A program made the translations under genes and the position numbers. From Mermis nigrescens (Eukaryota > Nematoda > Enoplea > Mermithida > Mermithidae): a DNA stretch of 64,000 nucleotides. Shown here piece by piece: positions 19,740-63,179 of this stretch. The notes beneath the pieces were generated by a model. The model made no database searches and was not told the DNA's origin. It saw nothing but the letters and a program-made list of their open reading frames with translations. Location of the stretch: NCBI GenBank assembly GCA_036768485.1, contig JAVLUZ010000157.1, positions 11,116,422 to 11,180,421 of the forward strand, read 5' to 3'. Position 1 is the stretch's first letter. Each line of letters begins with the position of its first letter.

Positions 19740-22553
19740 GGAGTTCACGCCCCTACTGTTCCTGTTAAAAAGCTAAATTCTAAGAAAATCAATATCAACT
19801 GTGTTTTATTTAATGCTAGAAGTTTGCAAAATAAGATATCTGAATTTCATGCTCTACTTTCTTCAGAACGTTATGATTTAGTGTTCGTCTCTGAGACATG
19901 GTTACATGATCATATTTCTGATGGCCTTATTTGTCCATATGCAACTTATTCTGTTCACAGATGTGACAGAATTGGCTATAGGGGAGGAGGTGTCGCACTC
20001 TTTTTCAAGAAGTCCCTAAAAATCAACAATGTTTCTATTGTGGAAGAATTCTTGTGTCCTGAAGTATTAGTTTGTGATTTTCACTTGTGTAAAAAATCTG
20101 TCAGATTCATAATGTGTTATCGTCCACCCCAATATGACTCAGAAATCGCTAATAAGTTAAGTAAATTATTTGAACATTATGTCGAAAATGCTCAAAATTG
20201 TATCCTACTAGGTGATTTTAATTTGCCTGATTTGAATTTGAATATTATTTCTGCTTATAGAAACCCTGTGACACAAGTATTTTATGATTGTTTTGTCAAT
20301 CTTGGTCTTATACAATTATCTTTTGATCCAAATAGAGATGAAAATATTCTTGATCTAATTTTGTGTACTTCCAGCAATCTTGTCTTCAATGTATTAACTA
20401 CTGAACCTTTCTCTAATAGTGATCATTGTAGCATTGAGTTCAGTTTACCTGCGTCTGTAGTACCCAACCAAACTTCCCTTGAGTATGACTTTAGAAAAGC
20501 GGACTATGCATCTATCGAGATTTTTTTAGCCTCTATCGATTGGCACCTCTGTTTTACCCATTGCATTAGCATTAACGATTTTTATGTTGTTTTTCTTGAC
20601 ATAATTAATGAGGCTATATATCGATACGTTCCCTTTAAGCATACTGTGCATAAAAAATCACTGCCAAAGTCGTGTCGTAAATTGCAAGTAATTAAAAAGG
20701 AACTTTGGGAAAAGTATAAAAAGAGTCGTTGCCCTGTTATTTTAAGCAAGTATAAGAAGATTACTAAAGAAATTAAATTTGCTTTGAAAGATCTTTTCAC
20801 GAGGGAGGAACGTAAGCTTTTAAATTCTCGAAATGTAAAAAATTTTTATTCTTTCGTAAATGACCGGTTAAGAAAGACAAAGTCAGCTTCAATATTAATG
20901 TGTGATGGTAGGATGATAGATAATGATTTTGAAAAAGCTAATGCTTACAACTCTTTTTTTGCGAGTAATTTTGTTATTGACGATCTTGTTTCTCCCCATT
21001 TCGCAAACAGAGTCAAAAGTGATGCTCATCCTCTTTCTGTAAAATTTGATGTTCTGACTATTTCTGAATCCATAAGTAGGCTTAAGCCCACTTTGTCGCT
21101 TGGCCCCGATGGCTTGTGTGCATATTTTATTAAAAAGTTGAAAACAGTGTTGCTCTCACCTTTAGAAACCATCTTCAACGTTTCTTATCAAAGTGGAAAG
21201 ATACCCGATTTTTGGCGAAAAGCTGTTGTGATCCCAGTTCATAAAAAGGGGGATATGTCATCAGTTGATAACTATCGTCCAATTTCCTTATGTTGTGTTT
21301 CTTGTAAATTAATGGAATCTATAATGAACATGTCCTTGCTTTCTTATCTAGAGAAGCAAAATCTGCTAAGTGAAAAACAGTTTGGTTTTAGAAAAAATAG
21401 ATCATGTGCGTTACAACTTGTTGAGTGCAAAAATCAGTGGACCAAATTTCTAGATGAGGGAATTCCTGTTGACATTGTCTACATTGACTTTTGTAAGGCT
21501 TTTGATACCGTGTCACACAAAAAACTGCTAATTAAGTTGGCATCTTATGGACTGAACAAACTCTCTTTTAATTGGATCGAAAATTTCTTGACTAATAGAT
21601 CCCAAGTCGTTAAAATTAAAAATTCTTTATCTGATTCCATTCCTGTTACCAGTGGCGTGCCCCAGGGTAGTATACTAGGTCCCACACTTTTTTTAATCTT
21701 CATTAACGACTTATGTGAAATGCGCCAAAACAGTAATTTTACTTTGTTTGCTGACGATATCAAACTTTGGAATCTATCATCCAATTTCATGACACTTCAA
21801 GCTGACATAAATTATGTGCATGAGTGGGCCAATACATGGCAATTAAAAATATCAGTTAATAAATGTTTAGTTCTATATCTGGGTAGTTCAAACCCTAGGC
21901 ATTCTTATCACATAAATGATTTCTATCTTTCTACTGACACACTTTGTGTAAAAGATTTGGGTGTTTTTCTGAATTCTAATTTATCGTCCAGATCTCATTG
22001 TGAATATATTGTGAAAAAAGGCATGCAGTTAAGCAATCTGATCTTGCGTAGTTTTATTTCTAAAGATAGATTATTACTTGTTAAGGCCTTCATTACTTAC
22101 GTTCGACCAGTGCTTGAATTTTGCTGTGTTTTGTGGAGTCCTTACCTGCTGTGTGATATCACCTCCGTCGAACGGGTTCAAAGAAGGTTTACGAAACGAA
22201 TTTTTAGTGATAAAAATTTGACATATGCTGAAAGATTACACGAACTTGGTCTGGACACTCTTGAGCTAAGACGCCTCCATAACGACCTAACATTAGCCTT
22301 TTCTATTATCAAATGTAAAGCTCTTCCTTTCAAGGATTTCTTCACAATTAATTTAAATTCTAATCGAGCAGCAAATTCTTGTAAACTTCTCGTCAATCAT
22401 GTAAATAAAAATTGCAGAAAATTTGATTTTTGTAATCGAATAATTCCTATCTGGAACTCTCTACCTGAACAGATTATAAGTGCTCCAAATAGACACGTTT
22501 TTCTGACTAAACTTAAAAGATTAAACCTTTCTAAATTTCTTAAAGGGGCGTAA
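19740..22553 (+). CDS. LINE ORF2: endonuclease-reverse transcriptase
   Basis: The open frame continues in the ORF1 frame straight after the TAG. The first ATG comes only well inside the endonuclease domain, so an AUG start at the N terminus is absent. Endonuclease motifs are in order: NARSLQNKI, SETWL, YRPP, LLGDFN, SDH. Reverse transcriptase motifs: GPDGL, NYRPISL, QFGFRKNRSC, YIDFCKAFD, GVPQGSILGP and catalytic FADD. A CR1/jockey-like C-terminal region (LGLDTLELRRLHNDL) follows; no zinc knuckle was seen. It would nick target DNA and prime reverse transcription. All catalytic motifs look intact over >900 codons. Confidence 0.93.
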   Translation, partial: GVHAPTVPVKKLNSKKININCVLFNARSLQNKISEFHALLSSERYDLVFVSETWLHDHISDGLICPYATYSVHRCDRIGYRGGGVALFFKKSLKINNVSIVEEFLCPEVLVCDFHLCKKSVRFIMCYRPPQYDSEIANKLSKLFEHYVENAQNCILLGDFNLPDLNLNIISAYRNPVTQVFYDCFVNLGLIQLSFDPNRDENILDLILCTSSNLVFNVLTTEPFSNSDHCSIEFSLPASVVPNQTSLEYDFRKADYASIEIFLASIDWHLCFTHCISINDFYVVFLDIINEAIYRYVPFKHTVHKKSLPKSCRKLQVIKKELWEKYKKSRCPVILSKYKKITKEIKFALKDLFTREERKLLNSRNVKNFYSFVNDRLRKTKSASILMCDGRMIDNDFEKANAYNSFFASNFVIDDLVSPHFANRVKSDAHPLSVKFDVLTISESISRLKPTLSLGPDGLCAYFIKKLKTVLLSPLETIFNVSYQSGKIPDFWRKAVVIPVHKKGDMSSVDNYRPISLCCVSCKLMESIMNMSLLSYLEKQNLLSEKQFGFRKNRSCALQLVECKNQWTKFLDEGIPVDIVYIDFCKAFDTVSHKKLLIKLASYGLNKLSFNWIENFLTNRSQVVKIKNSLSDSIPVTSGVPQGSILGPTLFLIFINDLCEMRQNSNFTLFADDIKLWNLSSNFMTLQADINYVHEWANTWQLKISVNKCLVLYLGSSNPRHSYHINDFYLSTDTLCVKDLGVFLNSNLSSRSHCEYIVKKGMQLSNLILRSFISKDRLLLVKAFITYVRPVLEFCCVLWSPYLLCDITSVERVQRRFTKRIFSDKNLTYAERLHELGLDTLELRRLHNDLTLAFSIIKCKALPFKDFFTINLNSNRAANSCKLLVNHVNKNCRKFDFCNRIIPIWNSLPEQIISAPNRHVFLTKLKRLNLSKFLKGA

Positions 22554-22692
22554 GTAAGAGCAGTTTTTTCTATTGCCTTTACGTTTACCCTGCTTCGTCA
22601 TACTTAATTTGTTTTGTCTTTCATGTATTTTCATTTTCGTTCATTCGTCCTATCCATGTATGTTAATATTTTCTTTTGACTTAGCGAATAAA

Positions 22693-22716
22693 TTGTTGTT
22701 GTTGTTGTTGTTGTTG
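22693..22716 (+). repeat. (TTG)8 LINE tail
   Basis: Eight TTG units follow GCGAATAAA at the end of the LINE 3' UTR. Short tandem 3' tails are normal for CR1/L2-like elements and are probably copied during target-primed reverse transcription. Confidence 0.85.
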
Positions 22717-22925
22717 GAAGCAAAGTAGGCGGAGCCTACATTCTATGTATATGTACATACAACTTAACTGAATAGCTTAAGCTCACTTTCGCTTGCTTAA
22801 GTGCAACTACGGCCTATTTCCCTAGAAATTTCCGACTTTAGTGCCCCACCCCTCCCTCTGAAAATTCTCAAACTTTTCAGGTCTCCTAGCAAAAGCCAAT
22901 GCGTCTCTGCTATCGATCAATATCT

Positions 22926-23450
22926 ACGGGGGCGCCGCCTCCACCGTTATGTGAGCAAAACTTTACCCGCACCGGTTTCCCGGATCTTCCGCTCTGATTC
23001 GCGTATGTAATACTAATCGACTACTCGTGCTCTTGCTCACGAGTGCGCAAAGTATTGAATAATATTGAGAAACAATGAAACATCAACGTCACGGGTTAAA
23101 CTTCAAAGTAGGCATTTCTAGCCGTGTAGTAGCACTCCTGCTACACTCCTCTCCCTCTAGGAGAAAGCGTAAGCGCAGACAACTCCAGAGAACGAACTCT
23201 GGGACCTTGGGACCTCCAATATGTAGCGGGGGCGCCGCCTCCCACCGTTACGTGAGCAAAATTTTACCCGCACCGGTTTCCCAGATCTTCCGCTCTGATT
23301 CGCGTGTGTAGTGCTAATCGACTACTCGGGCTCTTGCTCACAACTGCGCAAAGTATTAAATAATATTGAGAAACAATGAAACATCAACGTCACGGGTTAA
23401 ACATCAAAGTAAGCATTTGTAACCGTGTAGTAGCACTCCTGCTACTGCAC
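22926..23450 (+). repeat. Two-copy ~300-bp tandem duplication
   Basis: 22926-23140 and 23226-23440 are near-identical: GGGGGCGCCGCCTCC, TTTACCCGCACCGGTTTCCC, AAACAATGAAACATCAACGT, CGTGTAGTAGCACTCCTGCT. They lie just upstream of the recombinase pseudogene and may be part of the same element. The open frames are on the repeats. Confidence 0.8.
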
Positions 23451-24453
23451 AGTGTTCAGCTGCTTGGGCGAACCGAACCAGTGCTCAATTACCTAGAAAA
23501 TTGCGCTTTTCAATCCGGAGATGAAAAACGTCATCTCGACGGGTTAAAGCGCAAAATAATGCGCAAAAGCTATAAAAGAGGCCCTTTGGGGGAGCCACCC
23601 AAAGGGATCTCCGTGAAACCTTCAATGTAGTTGAGAAGCCTAAAAACTGGGAAAGCGCAAGAGTTCGATGAGCGTGTACGTTCACCGCACTTACAAATCA
23701 TACCTATGAAAATTCACTATATGGCCAATCTGGTGCACGCGACGCGGATTTCACCTCTACCGGCCGATAATAAGCAGCTCGCCTTTTTCTGGCACACTTT
23801 TATGTAGACGAAAAATTGTCGTCATCAAGCATTTCACAAACATTTTACGCGGTCTCATAAACTATGCAGAAAAACTTATCTTCAAAATGACTCTCTGTGT
23901 ACGGCAGTAATCGAAGCATCCCGACGGATTGTTCGACAGTTCCAGAACAGGAAACATTCCATTTCATTAGAACACATCAGGAAAATTGTGGACATTCTTA
24001 GCCACATATAACGACCTTGGCTATAGTCGAACTTTAGCCCTAATTTTGATAACGTTTGCAGGTTGCATGAGAATTTCAAAAACTTTCAGCTTAAAGCATG
24101 TGACGAAAAATTCCGAGATTCTCACTTGGACATCTGCCTTGTCAAAGACAAACGTTTACAAGCAAGTTTGTTTCATGGAAAGTAGCAGCCGCGCGAACCG
24201 CGACTTGCCCACTTAAAGACTTTAAAGATTATTTTCGGCTATCTAATATACGACTAAACTCTGACGAATTTACTTTTAGGTCTTTATCGTCAAACGGAAA
24301 ACGTAAGACCAACCCTTGTCATACACAAGGGCTAGAGAAACCATTTTATCCGTTATCAAATCCGTCGATTTAGACTCAGATTTTTGGAACTCACATCCTA
24401 TACGGTCTGGCGCAGCTACATATGTACACTCGCGGCCTACAGAGAAGTGTTGT

Positions 24454-25286
24454 CAGAGTTAATTCTACCTCAACCAAAAATAGTGTTAACCCATGGCTTT
24501 TTCAATAGAGTTAACCCTATTTTGAGTGAGTTTAGTGAACATCGGGGTTAACCCTAACTCTTTGGATAACCAATTGAGAAAGGTTAAAAAAGGGTAAGTT
24601 ATTCTATAGTTATATTATCTTTGTCTTATAATTTTTCTATTTCGAATTGTTTGAAGGTACATTGGTATCTCAGGCTTTTAATTACATAGGTACTACGTAC
24701 TAGGTATGCTAAGCATGTACACTGAAATGTCTGAATACGACATGCAGCAATACGTATAGGTACCCAGCTAGGTCGCACAAGTTACATACGTCCAGACTGC
24801 AGACATACATTTTTCGATCTTTGTAAGTTGCATTGCATGCAAGCATACATGGGAGGCTTGAAAATTCTGGGTTTAAAAAAAATTATAAATTCAAAAAGTG
24901 CCTAAACAGTTATGGTAGGACAAAAATACTATTTTTCGGCGTTTCTCAATGAGCTTCATGCATCGGCATCGAAAAATTGCAGGTAAAACTGAAAAATTCA
25001 GAAAAATCAATTTCTGTGGTGGGGGTCTGGTTGGCGGATTCTGATGTGGTTGCAATGTAAGTTGGGGTTTGCTGACTTCAAATAATAATATTTCATTGAA
25101 GCAACTTCAATAAAAATGCACAATTTAAAATCATGGTCTATTTTGAGACAGTTTTTTGAGTGCCAAAAAGCATGCTTTGTTAAATATAAAACTAACTTTT
25201 TTTAAACACTTTTTTAGAAATAGGGTCAGAGTTAACTCTAACCCGATTTTCTTTTTGAAATGGTGTGAACCCTAACCCTAACTCTG
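24454..25286. mobile_element. Small TIR element K inside the recombinase pseudogene
   Basis: Ends CAGAGTTAATTCTACC and, inverted, CAGAGTTAGGGTTAGGG. The flanking TTGT at 24450-24453 and 25287-25290 is a possible 4-bp target duplication. Removing it rejoins the recombinase codons around ...EKCC/NLLTP. GTTAACCC motifs recur inside both ends. It contains a family T copy (24845-25045). No coding sequence. Confidence 0.65.
24845..25045 (+). repeat. Family T repeat, copy 1
   Basis: CATACATGGGAGGCTTG, AAAATTCTGGG, AAAGTGCC, then TTTTTCGGCGTTTCTCAATG. The same block order occurs at 31848-32095 and 55485-55745, and inverted at 32640-32825. Confidence 0.5.
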
Positions 25287-25767
25287 TTGTAATTTACTAA
25301 CTCCGATGCGCTACTCCAAAGGCGTTAAGCATGAGGACATCAAACGTTTTGGCCGTTGGAAATCAGATCTAGCAAAAAGAAATGTACATTGATAAAAGTG
25401 CAAAGCAGCTATTAAATATTTCTTAATCTCTCGGTTTATAATAAACTTTGTAACATTCTGATATTCTATTGATTCTAAATTTCTCTTCTTTCATTCTAAA
25501 TTTCTTGCCTTGCCAACTTCGCGAGTTTTGTGCGTTTATCCGTTATTGCGTTTCGTTTTTTCATCTTGTGGAAGCTAAACGTGATATGCGATGTTTTCTT
25601 ACTGAATTTTCTTTGCGATTATTTTCTTCCTCGTACTCTTGTAGACATGACATACATTAGCGTCGTAGATGTACAATTTTTGTCTTAACGGTTATAAGTT
25701 CGTTTGTGACGACAAAATGTATTTTTCGTAACTAAATGGATACGCGGCCATACATGCAATTGAAGCG

Positions 25768-25931
<164 letters not shown>

Positions 25932-26987
25932 ATTTACCTTCATTAGCCTTTTATTATTTTTCTGAGAAGGAAATAGGTATTTTATGTTCGGTTTGCAAAG
26001 CAATTAGAACATAATTATATTTTACGTTTTACATGATTGAGCTTTTAACAACACTCGTTATATTTTTGATATACGCAAAAACGTTTTTTCTGTAACTTGT
26101 ATTATTTTAAAATTGTTATCATCTGATCCGAATTTTTACCCTCTTTCAAACAATATAACAATTGGCATCAGTGGGCAGATTCTAGAAAAGCGCGGTGTGC
26201 GTTGGTGGAAGGTCGTTCCCATATTTAGCGAAACATGTTAGATAAAGAATCGATAGTTTACCGGCACTTTGTGTCGGATTTTTAACAAATTTTAAAATGT
26301 TCTTTCGCACTAGTTACCGAAAATTATAAATGTTTTTTAAATAAAGTACCAGAAATGATTCTGAATAAAAGTGGACATTTCGAGAAAAAAACACAATCCC
26401 AGCAATCAACGGATTTTAGGACCCATTCTCGACTGTTTGGAAAAAATAGAATGCCTCCGTCAGCCACTGATTTACATAAACGTTATACAGCGTACTGTAC
26501 TGCATTAAAAATTTAAAGCACTTTTATAGCCTTATTCATGCGGATTTAACGGCAAAGTTTGACATTTTTTGTAATGCAAAAAAAGTCGGTAGGAAGCGCA
26601 GTGTTGCCAAACGTGAGTTTTTATCTCGAAACGTGAGTTTTTATCTTAGGCGTTGAGATTTTTAGGGTTGCGTTTTTTCGTGAGTTTTTTTAGATTTTTT
26701 TTGTGAATTTCAGATTTTTCGCTAAAAATGAGTTTCTGTTTCATGCAATTTTATATGCTTTTTGATCAGAATTAGCCAAAAACCACCTGAAAACGGCCAA
26801 AAACGCGTGTTTAAATGTATTTAAATCGATGTTCGTAAACTTTTCAAGGTTTTCATTTAGTATAACCTTGTTGTATTCTGACTGACTAAAGTCAGTCGCT
26901 TTTGGATAGCGTGTTCTAAACTATCTACCTAATTTCACGTCTTACTTTTGTCTTCATCGGGCATTATCATAAGGGTTCTCTTGGATT
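25932..26987. other. No gene recognised
   Basis: AT-rich. One hAT-like end motif, CAGTGTTGCC, lies at 26600 followed by a 2-copy CGTGAGTTTTTATCT repeat; no partner end was identified. Confidence 0.4.
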
Positions 26988-27520
26988 CATACATGTACAG
27001 CATGGGAATTCTGGGATGTAGGGGCAGGCCCAAAAAAGTTTTACAAAGTGCCTTTGAGACAATGATCGTCCTTTCTAGAATATAAAAACGTAAAAAAAAT
27101 TTGAAAAAATCGTGTAAATTAAACGGAATATAGTCAAAAAATTTTGTATATGACGCGAAACGCAGTAAATTTGAGATTTTTGAGCCAAAAATGAGCTAAA
27201 AACGCTGAAAACCACACCTACATTTTTTGCCATTTTTTACTAAAAATTGACAATTCTGGGGTCAATTCTACGGGGGGGGGGTCAGTTGTCATTCTGGGGG
27301 TTCAAAAACCTCCAAACCTCCCTTCAAGAACACGTAGATTTTTGAGTCAAAAATGAGCTAAAAAAACGCCGAAAACCACACCTAAATTTTTTGCTATTTT
27401 TTACTAAAATTGACAATTCTGGGGTCCATTCTACGGGGGTCATTGTCATTCTGGGGGTTAAAAAACTCCAAACCCTCCCTTCAAGAACACGTAGATTTTT
27501 GAGCCAAAAATGAGCGTGGC
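26988..27520 (+). repeat. Family R repeat, copy 1, with internal duplication
   Basis: Opens TACATGTACAGCATGGGAAT, then TCTGGG and AAAGTGCCTTTGAGAC, and continues to GAGCTAAAAACGC. The segment from TTTTTGAG(C/T)CAAAAATGAG to AACACGTAGAT is tandemly duplicated with a ~175-bp period. Other copies: 34400-34805, 49985-50425, 51755-52065, and inverted 53080-53412. Confidence 0.7.
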
Positions 27521-27524
27521 GGAT

Positions 27525-28142
27525 TTGAGAGGGGCGAATGGGGCGGCCGCCCCCTCCATTGCCGCCAAAAATAGGCGAAAAATAGTAGGCTAGATAAAGA
27601 ATGAATAAAAAATTTGCAATGATTTTTAGTCGTCATTGATAAATAATTTCTCAAATTTTTTCGAAGCCAGCCGGATAATAAATATTAATGACATTTAGTT
27701 ACTTCCTGGGCCGCCTTTAAGACATTTTTGCTTTAGGTTTCAAGACAATGTCAAGAGAAGAAACGGCTATTTCAAATTTATTTTCAAGCAAAACTTGAAA
27801 AATTTTCGACGTCCCGCATCGAATGCTACAAATACAGGAAATCGAGCAGTAAATTAAGCTTCTGAAGGTCCTTTCGCCTAAATTTCACAAAATTTTCAGG
27901 CGCTTTGCGCCGGTTTCGTTGGAGTCAAAGAAAATTAATGATTCTTTCGCACAAAATTGACCGAAATTTCAAAATTTTTTTCAAAAAATGTTGCGTCAAA
28001 AGTGATTTTAAACAAAAGAAGACAACGTAAAACGCCGGAAAACGTCATTTCGCGAATGAAGGACAAATTTTCGGACGTATTCTCGATTGTTTTTGTAAAA
28101 ATTGGGGTACCCCGCCCCTAACAAAATCCTAGATCTGGCACT
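27525..28142 (+). repeat. ~600-bp TIR element H, copy 1
   Basis: Begins GGCGGATTTGAGAGGGGCG and ends with the inverse of GATCTAGGATTTTGTTAGGG. It shares CATTGCAATT/AAATTGCAATGATTTTT-type and GTTGCGTCAAAAGTGATTTT blocks with 50763-51360 in inverse orientation. A GCGCTTTGCGCC palindrome lies inside. Non-autonomous. Confidence 0.65.
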
Positions 28143-29120
28143 GATTTCGTGGATTATTTGTATTTTAAAGTTATGTTATAACTGATTATTGTACATATGT
28201 ATATTATAAAGACTTGAAGCGAAGGTGATATGTTGTACCATGCGTAAGCGTGGAGTATTAGCACGAAAAATCGTCCGAAGGCGTTTTGCGATCAAACGAA
28301 GTTACACCCAGTTTTTGGCAATGAAAAAATTTCCACCAGATTATCTAATTGATTTATTCTGCCTAAAGATATCAAAATTCAGATCAATTTGGCTTCAGCC
28401 CACAGCCATATCTTTCAAAGTACCTATATCCGAACGTTATCCTAAAGAGCATGATTACGTCTAATTAATGTAATTGTAACATTAATGTAATGTAATACAG
28501 GTTTAGCTGGGTATTCCGCCCACTGAGACGGCTGCTTATATGCATACTTTTTATCCATACAGCGAGAAATCCTGCGAGTCTCGCGAAATTATTTATTGAA
28601 TTCGCGATCAGATCTTGCGATTCTCAGCATTTTGGAGCGGCTTCACTTCGCCTAACGTTCGAAAATTGATGTCATAAAAATCTTCACAATTTTGTTGAAT
28701 TCAGTGGAAATGCTCGTACAATAGTATTCACGAGCGAGTGTGTATGCATGTATGCACATTTGTATGTACGTGCATAATGTACGTACAAGAAAGGAAACCA
28801 TTTTTCGACACTAACCAGTAACCACAATTTCAGACACTACATTATAATTTAAAACTCCGTATTAAAAGCTAAGCTGATACGTTGAAAATTTTTTTCATTA
28901 TACATATTTATCCATTCACAGTTTACCGGACGTGATTGGTAAGGATGAATAATATGATGCAAAATAATTTATTCGGAATCTTTTTTGTGCTAATCAAGCT
29001 TTGAAAAACATACCTACACCGCCACCGCCGATCAGTTGAAGATTTCTTCGAATTTTATTTTTTTGTGAGTTTTATAGATATTTTCAGAAGATAAAAAAGC
29101 GTGCAGCTACTGTAATCTTG
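28143..29120. other. Upstream region of the VWD/EGF gene
   Basis: No firm feature. An open frame at 28225-28463, basic at its N-terminal side (RKRGVLARKIVRRRF), has no recognised domain and no phase-compatible link to the downstream gene. It is left as an unsupported possibility. Confidence 0.3.
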
Positions 29121-29130
29121 ATTTTTTCTA

Positions 29131-29151
29131 GAGGTGCTTCACTTAATACAC
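29131..29151 (+). promoter_or_regulatory. Splice acceptor and short 5' leader
   Basis: GATTTTTTCTAG ends at 29131, only 20 bases before the ATG at 29152. It looks like a strong 3' splice site, so the 5' leader is either spliced from an upstream exon or trans-spliced. Confidence 0.5.
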
Positions 29152-62080
<32,929 letters not shown>

Positions 62081-62207
62081 GTAAGATTTGGCTAGTAAAA
62101 TCTCTTTAAAAATTATGCTTAAAAATCGTTTATAAATCCTGTTCGTTTTTTGAAGTTTTTTATCTTTTTGAAACTGTCTAATTTTAAACTTTTCCAACAT
62201 TTTCGCT

Positions 62208-62400
62208 CCCGTCCCGGGTGACCGGCAGTTCCGAATCATCGAGAAATGGTATACAAATATATCTGTCAATCAAACAAATCCCGGGTGACCGACAGTACCG
62301 ATAGTACCGGGCGACCGATTGCACCGGGTGGCCGACTGTACCGAATGACCGACTGTTTAGGTTAGCCAACAGTACCGAGTGATCGACAACTCAGGTGGCT
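62208..62400 (+). repeat. 17-bp minisatellite array, left
   Basis: Degenerate units of 17 bp near ACCGGGTGGCCGACTGT and ACCGAATGACCGACTGT. The reverse complement forms 62968-63150. The frames across it are artefacts. Confidence 0.85.
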
Positions 62401-62967
62401 GACAAATACGAACAGTTAGATATTACACTTGCATCTTTTCTAAATATAAATACACTATTTTTTCTCTTACTAAATGAACAAAACCCCTTTGGAAAACAAA
62501 CAGACCAAAAGTTTGCATCAGCTATTCATTTTAGTCTAATGAGCGTTAAGATGTGATCCCCTATTTTTTTGTGAAAACAAGCATTTGTTATGTGAAGCGT
62601 AGTTCTATGCTGCGCTCGATTCTTTTGCGTGACAAATGGATGGCGATTCCGGCACAGCTGTGTTTATAAACACGATTCATAGCAATTCAACTTTACTAAA
62701 ACGCGAAAGCCGTGCATATTCCGACCATTTCTATCTTTTCGAAAAATGAGACTGAGTGCTTCATTGGTAGGGTTACCATCGATCACTTTAAGTGTAAGGA
62801 ATGTTCAAAGGTTGGAAATGAAAAATCTCGAATGACCGTTAGGAATTCTCGAGTCCTAAAAAATCAAGTTGCGGCTCATAACGACCTATGCCTGCTCCGT
62901 TGGCCGTTTCGGAACAATCGGTCAGTTGGGAATGTTTTGAATGATAGATCTAATTTTGGCACCATTT
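62401..62967. other. Interior between inverted minisatellites
   Basis: AT-rich single-copy sequence. A potential short exon at 62710-62766 would be phase-compatible with exon 11 but has no EGF cysteines, and is not accepted. Confidence 0.35.
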
Positions 62968-63150
62968 GCCGGTCACCCGGGACTGTCGGCCACTCGGTAC
63001 AGTCGGCCACCCGGTGCTGTCGGTCACTCGAAACAGTCGGCCAGTCGGGACTGTCGGTCAGTCGGGAGTGGAATTTTTGATTGACGGATCTATTTTTGAA
63101 ACCATTTGTCGGCCACCCGAAAGTGTCGGTCACTCGGAACTGTCGATCAC
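62968..63150 (-). repeat. 17-bp minisatellite array, right (inverted)
   Basis: Six or more units near CGGTCACCCGGGACTGT, the inverse of the array at 62208-62400. A partial unit block also occurs near 62890-62930 (GGTCAGTTGGGAATG). Confidence 0.85.
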
Positions 63151-63179
63151 TTAGTGCATAATCTTTTTTTAGCTTAAAC

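Larger units (their letters stand above)
18638..22716 (+). mobile_element. CR1/L2-type LINE, apparently full length
   Basis: A non-LTR retrotransposon with ORF1 (PHD finger), ORF2 (AP endonuclease plus reverse transcriptase), a ~140-base 3' UTR and a (TTG)n tail. The 5' limit is uncertain: the unit abuts the right target duplication of element A, and no target duplication of its own was identified. The clade rests on the AP-type endonuclease, the PHD-type ORF1 and a short microsatellite tail instead of poly(A). No frame break was seen apart from the TAG between the ORFs. Confidence 0.85.
23450..25392 (+). pseudogene. Decayed tyrosine recombinase, split by element K
   Basis: Pieces in several frames spell a tyrosine-recombinase fold. 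A core-binding region near 23780 reads HFYVDEKLSSSSI. The catalytic domain near 24010-24110 reads ALILITFAGCMRIS, with the first active Arg. The HxxR box THPIRSGAAT lies near 24388-24417. After the insertion at 24454-25286 the last box KHEDIKRFGRWKS runs to a stop at 25392. This spacing fits recombinases of Crypton or DIRS-like elements; no reverse transcriptase was found beside it, which favours Crypton-like. Frameshifts and stops show it is dead. Confidence 0.75.

Noticed and set aside
25260..25286. Interstitial telomere repeat
   Set aside because: Only about two CCCTAA units, and they belong to the inverted terminus of element K.
28225..28463. Basic plus-strand open frame as a separate small gene or first exon
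   Set aside because: No domain, no clear start context, and no phase-compatible donor linking it to the signal-peptide exon. Kept only as a note.
62710..62766. Possible extra exon after exon 11
   Set aside because: The phase fits, but it has a weak acceptor, no EGF cysteine pattern, and lies inside the minisatellite-bounded structure.
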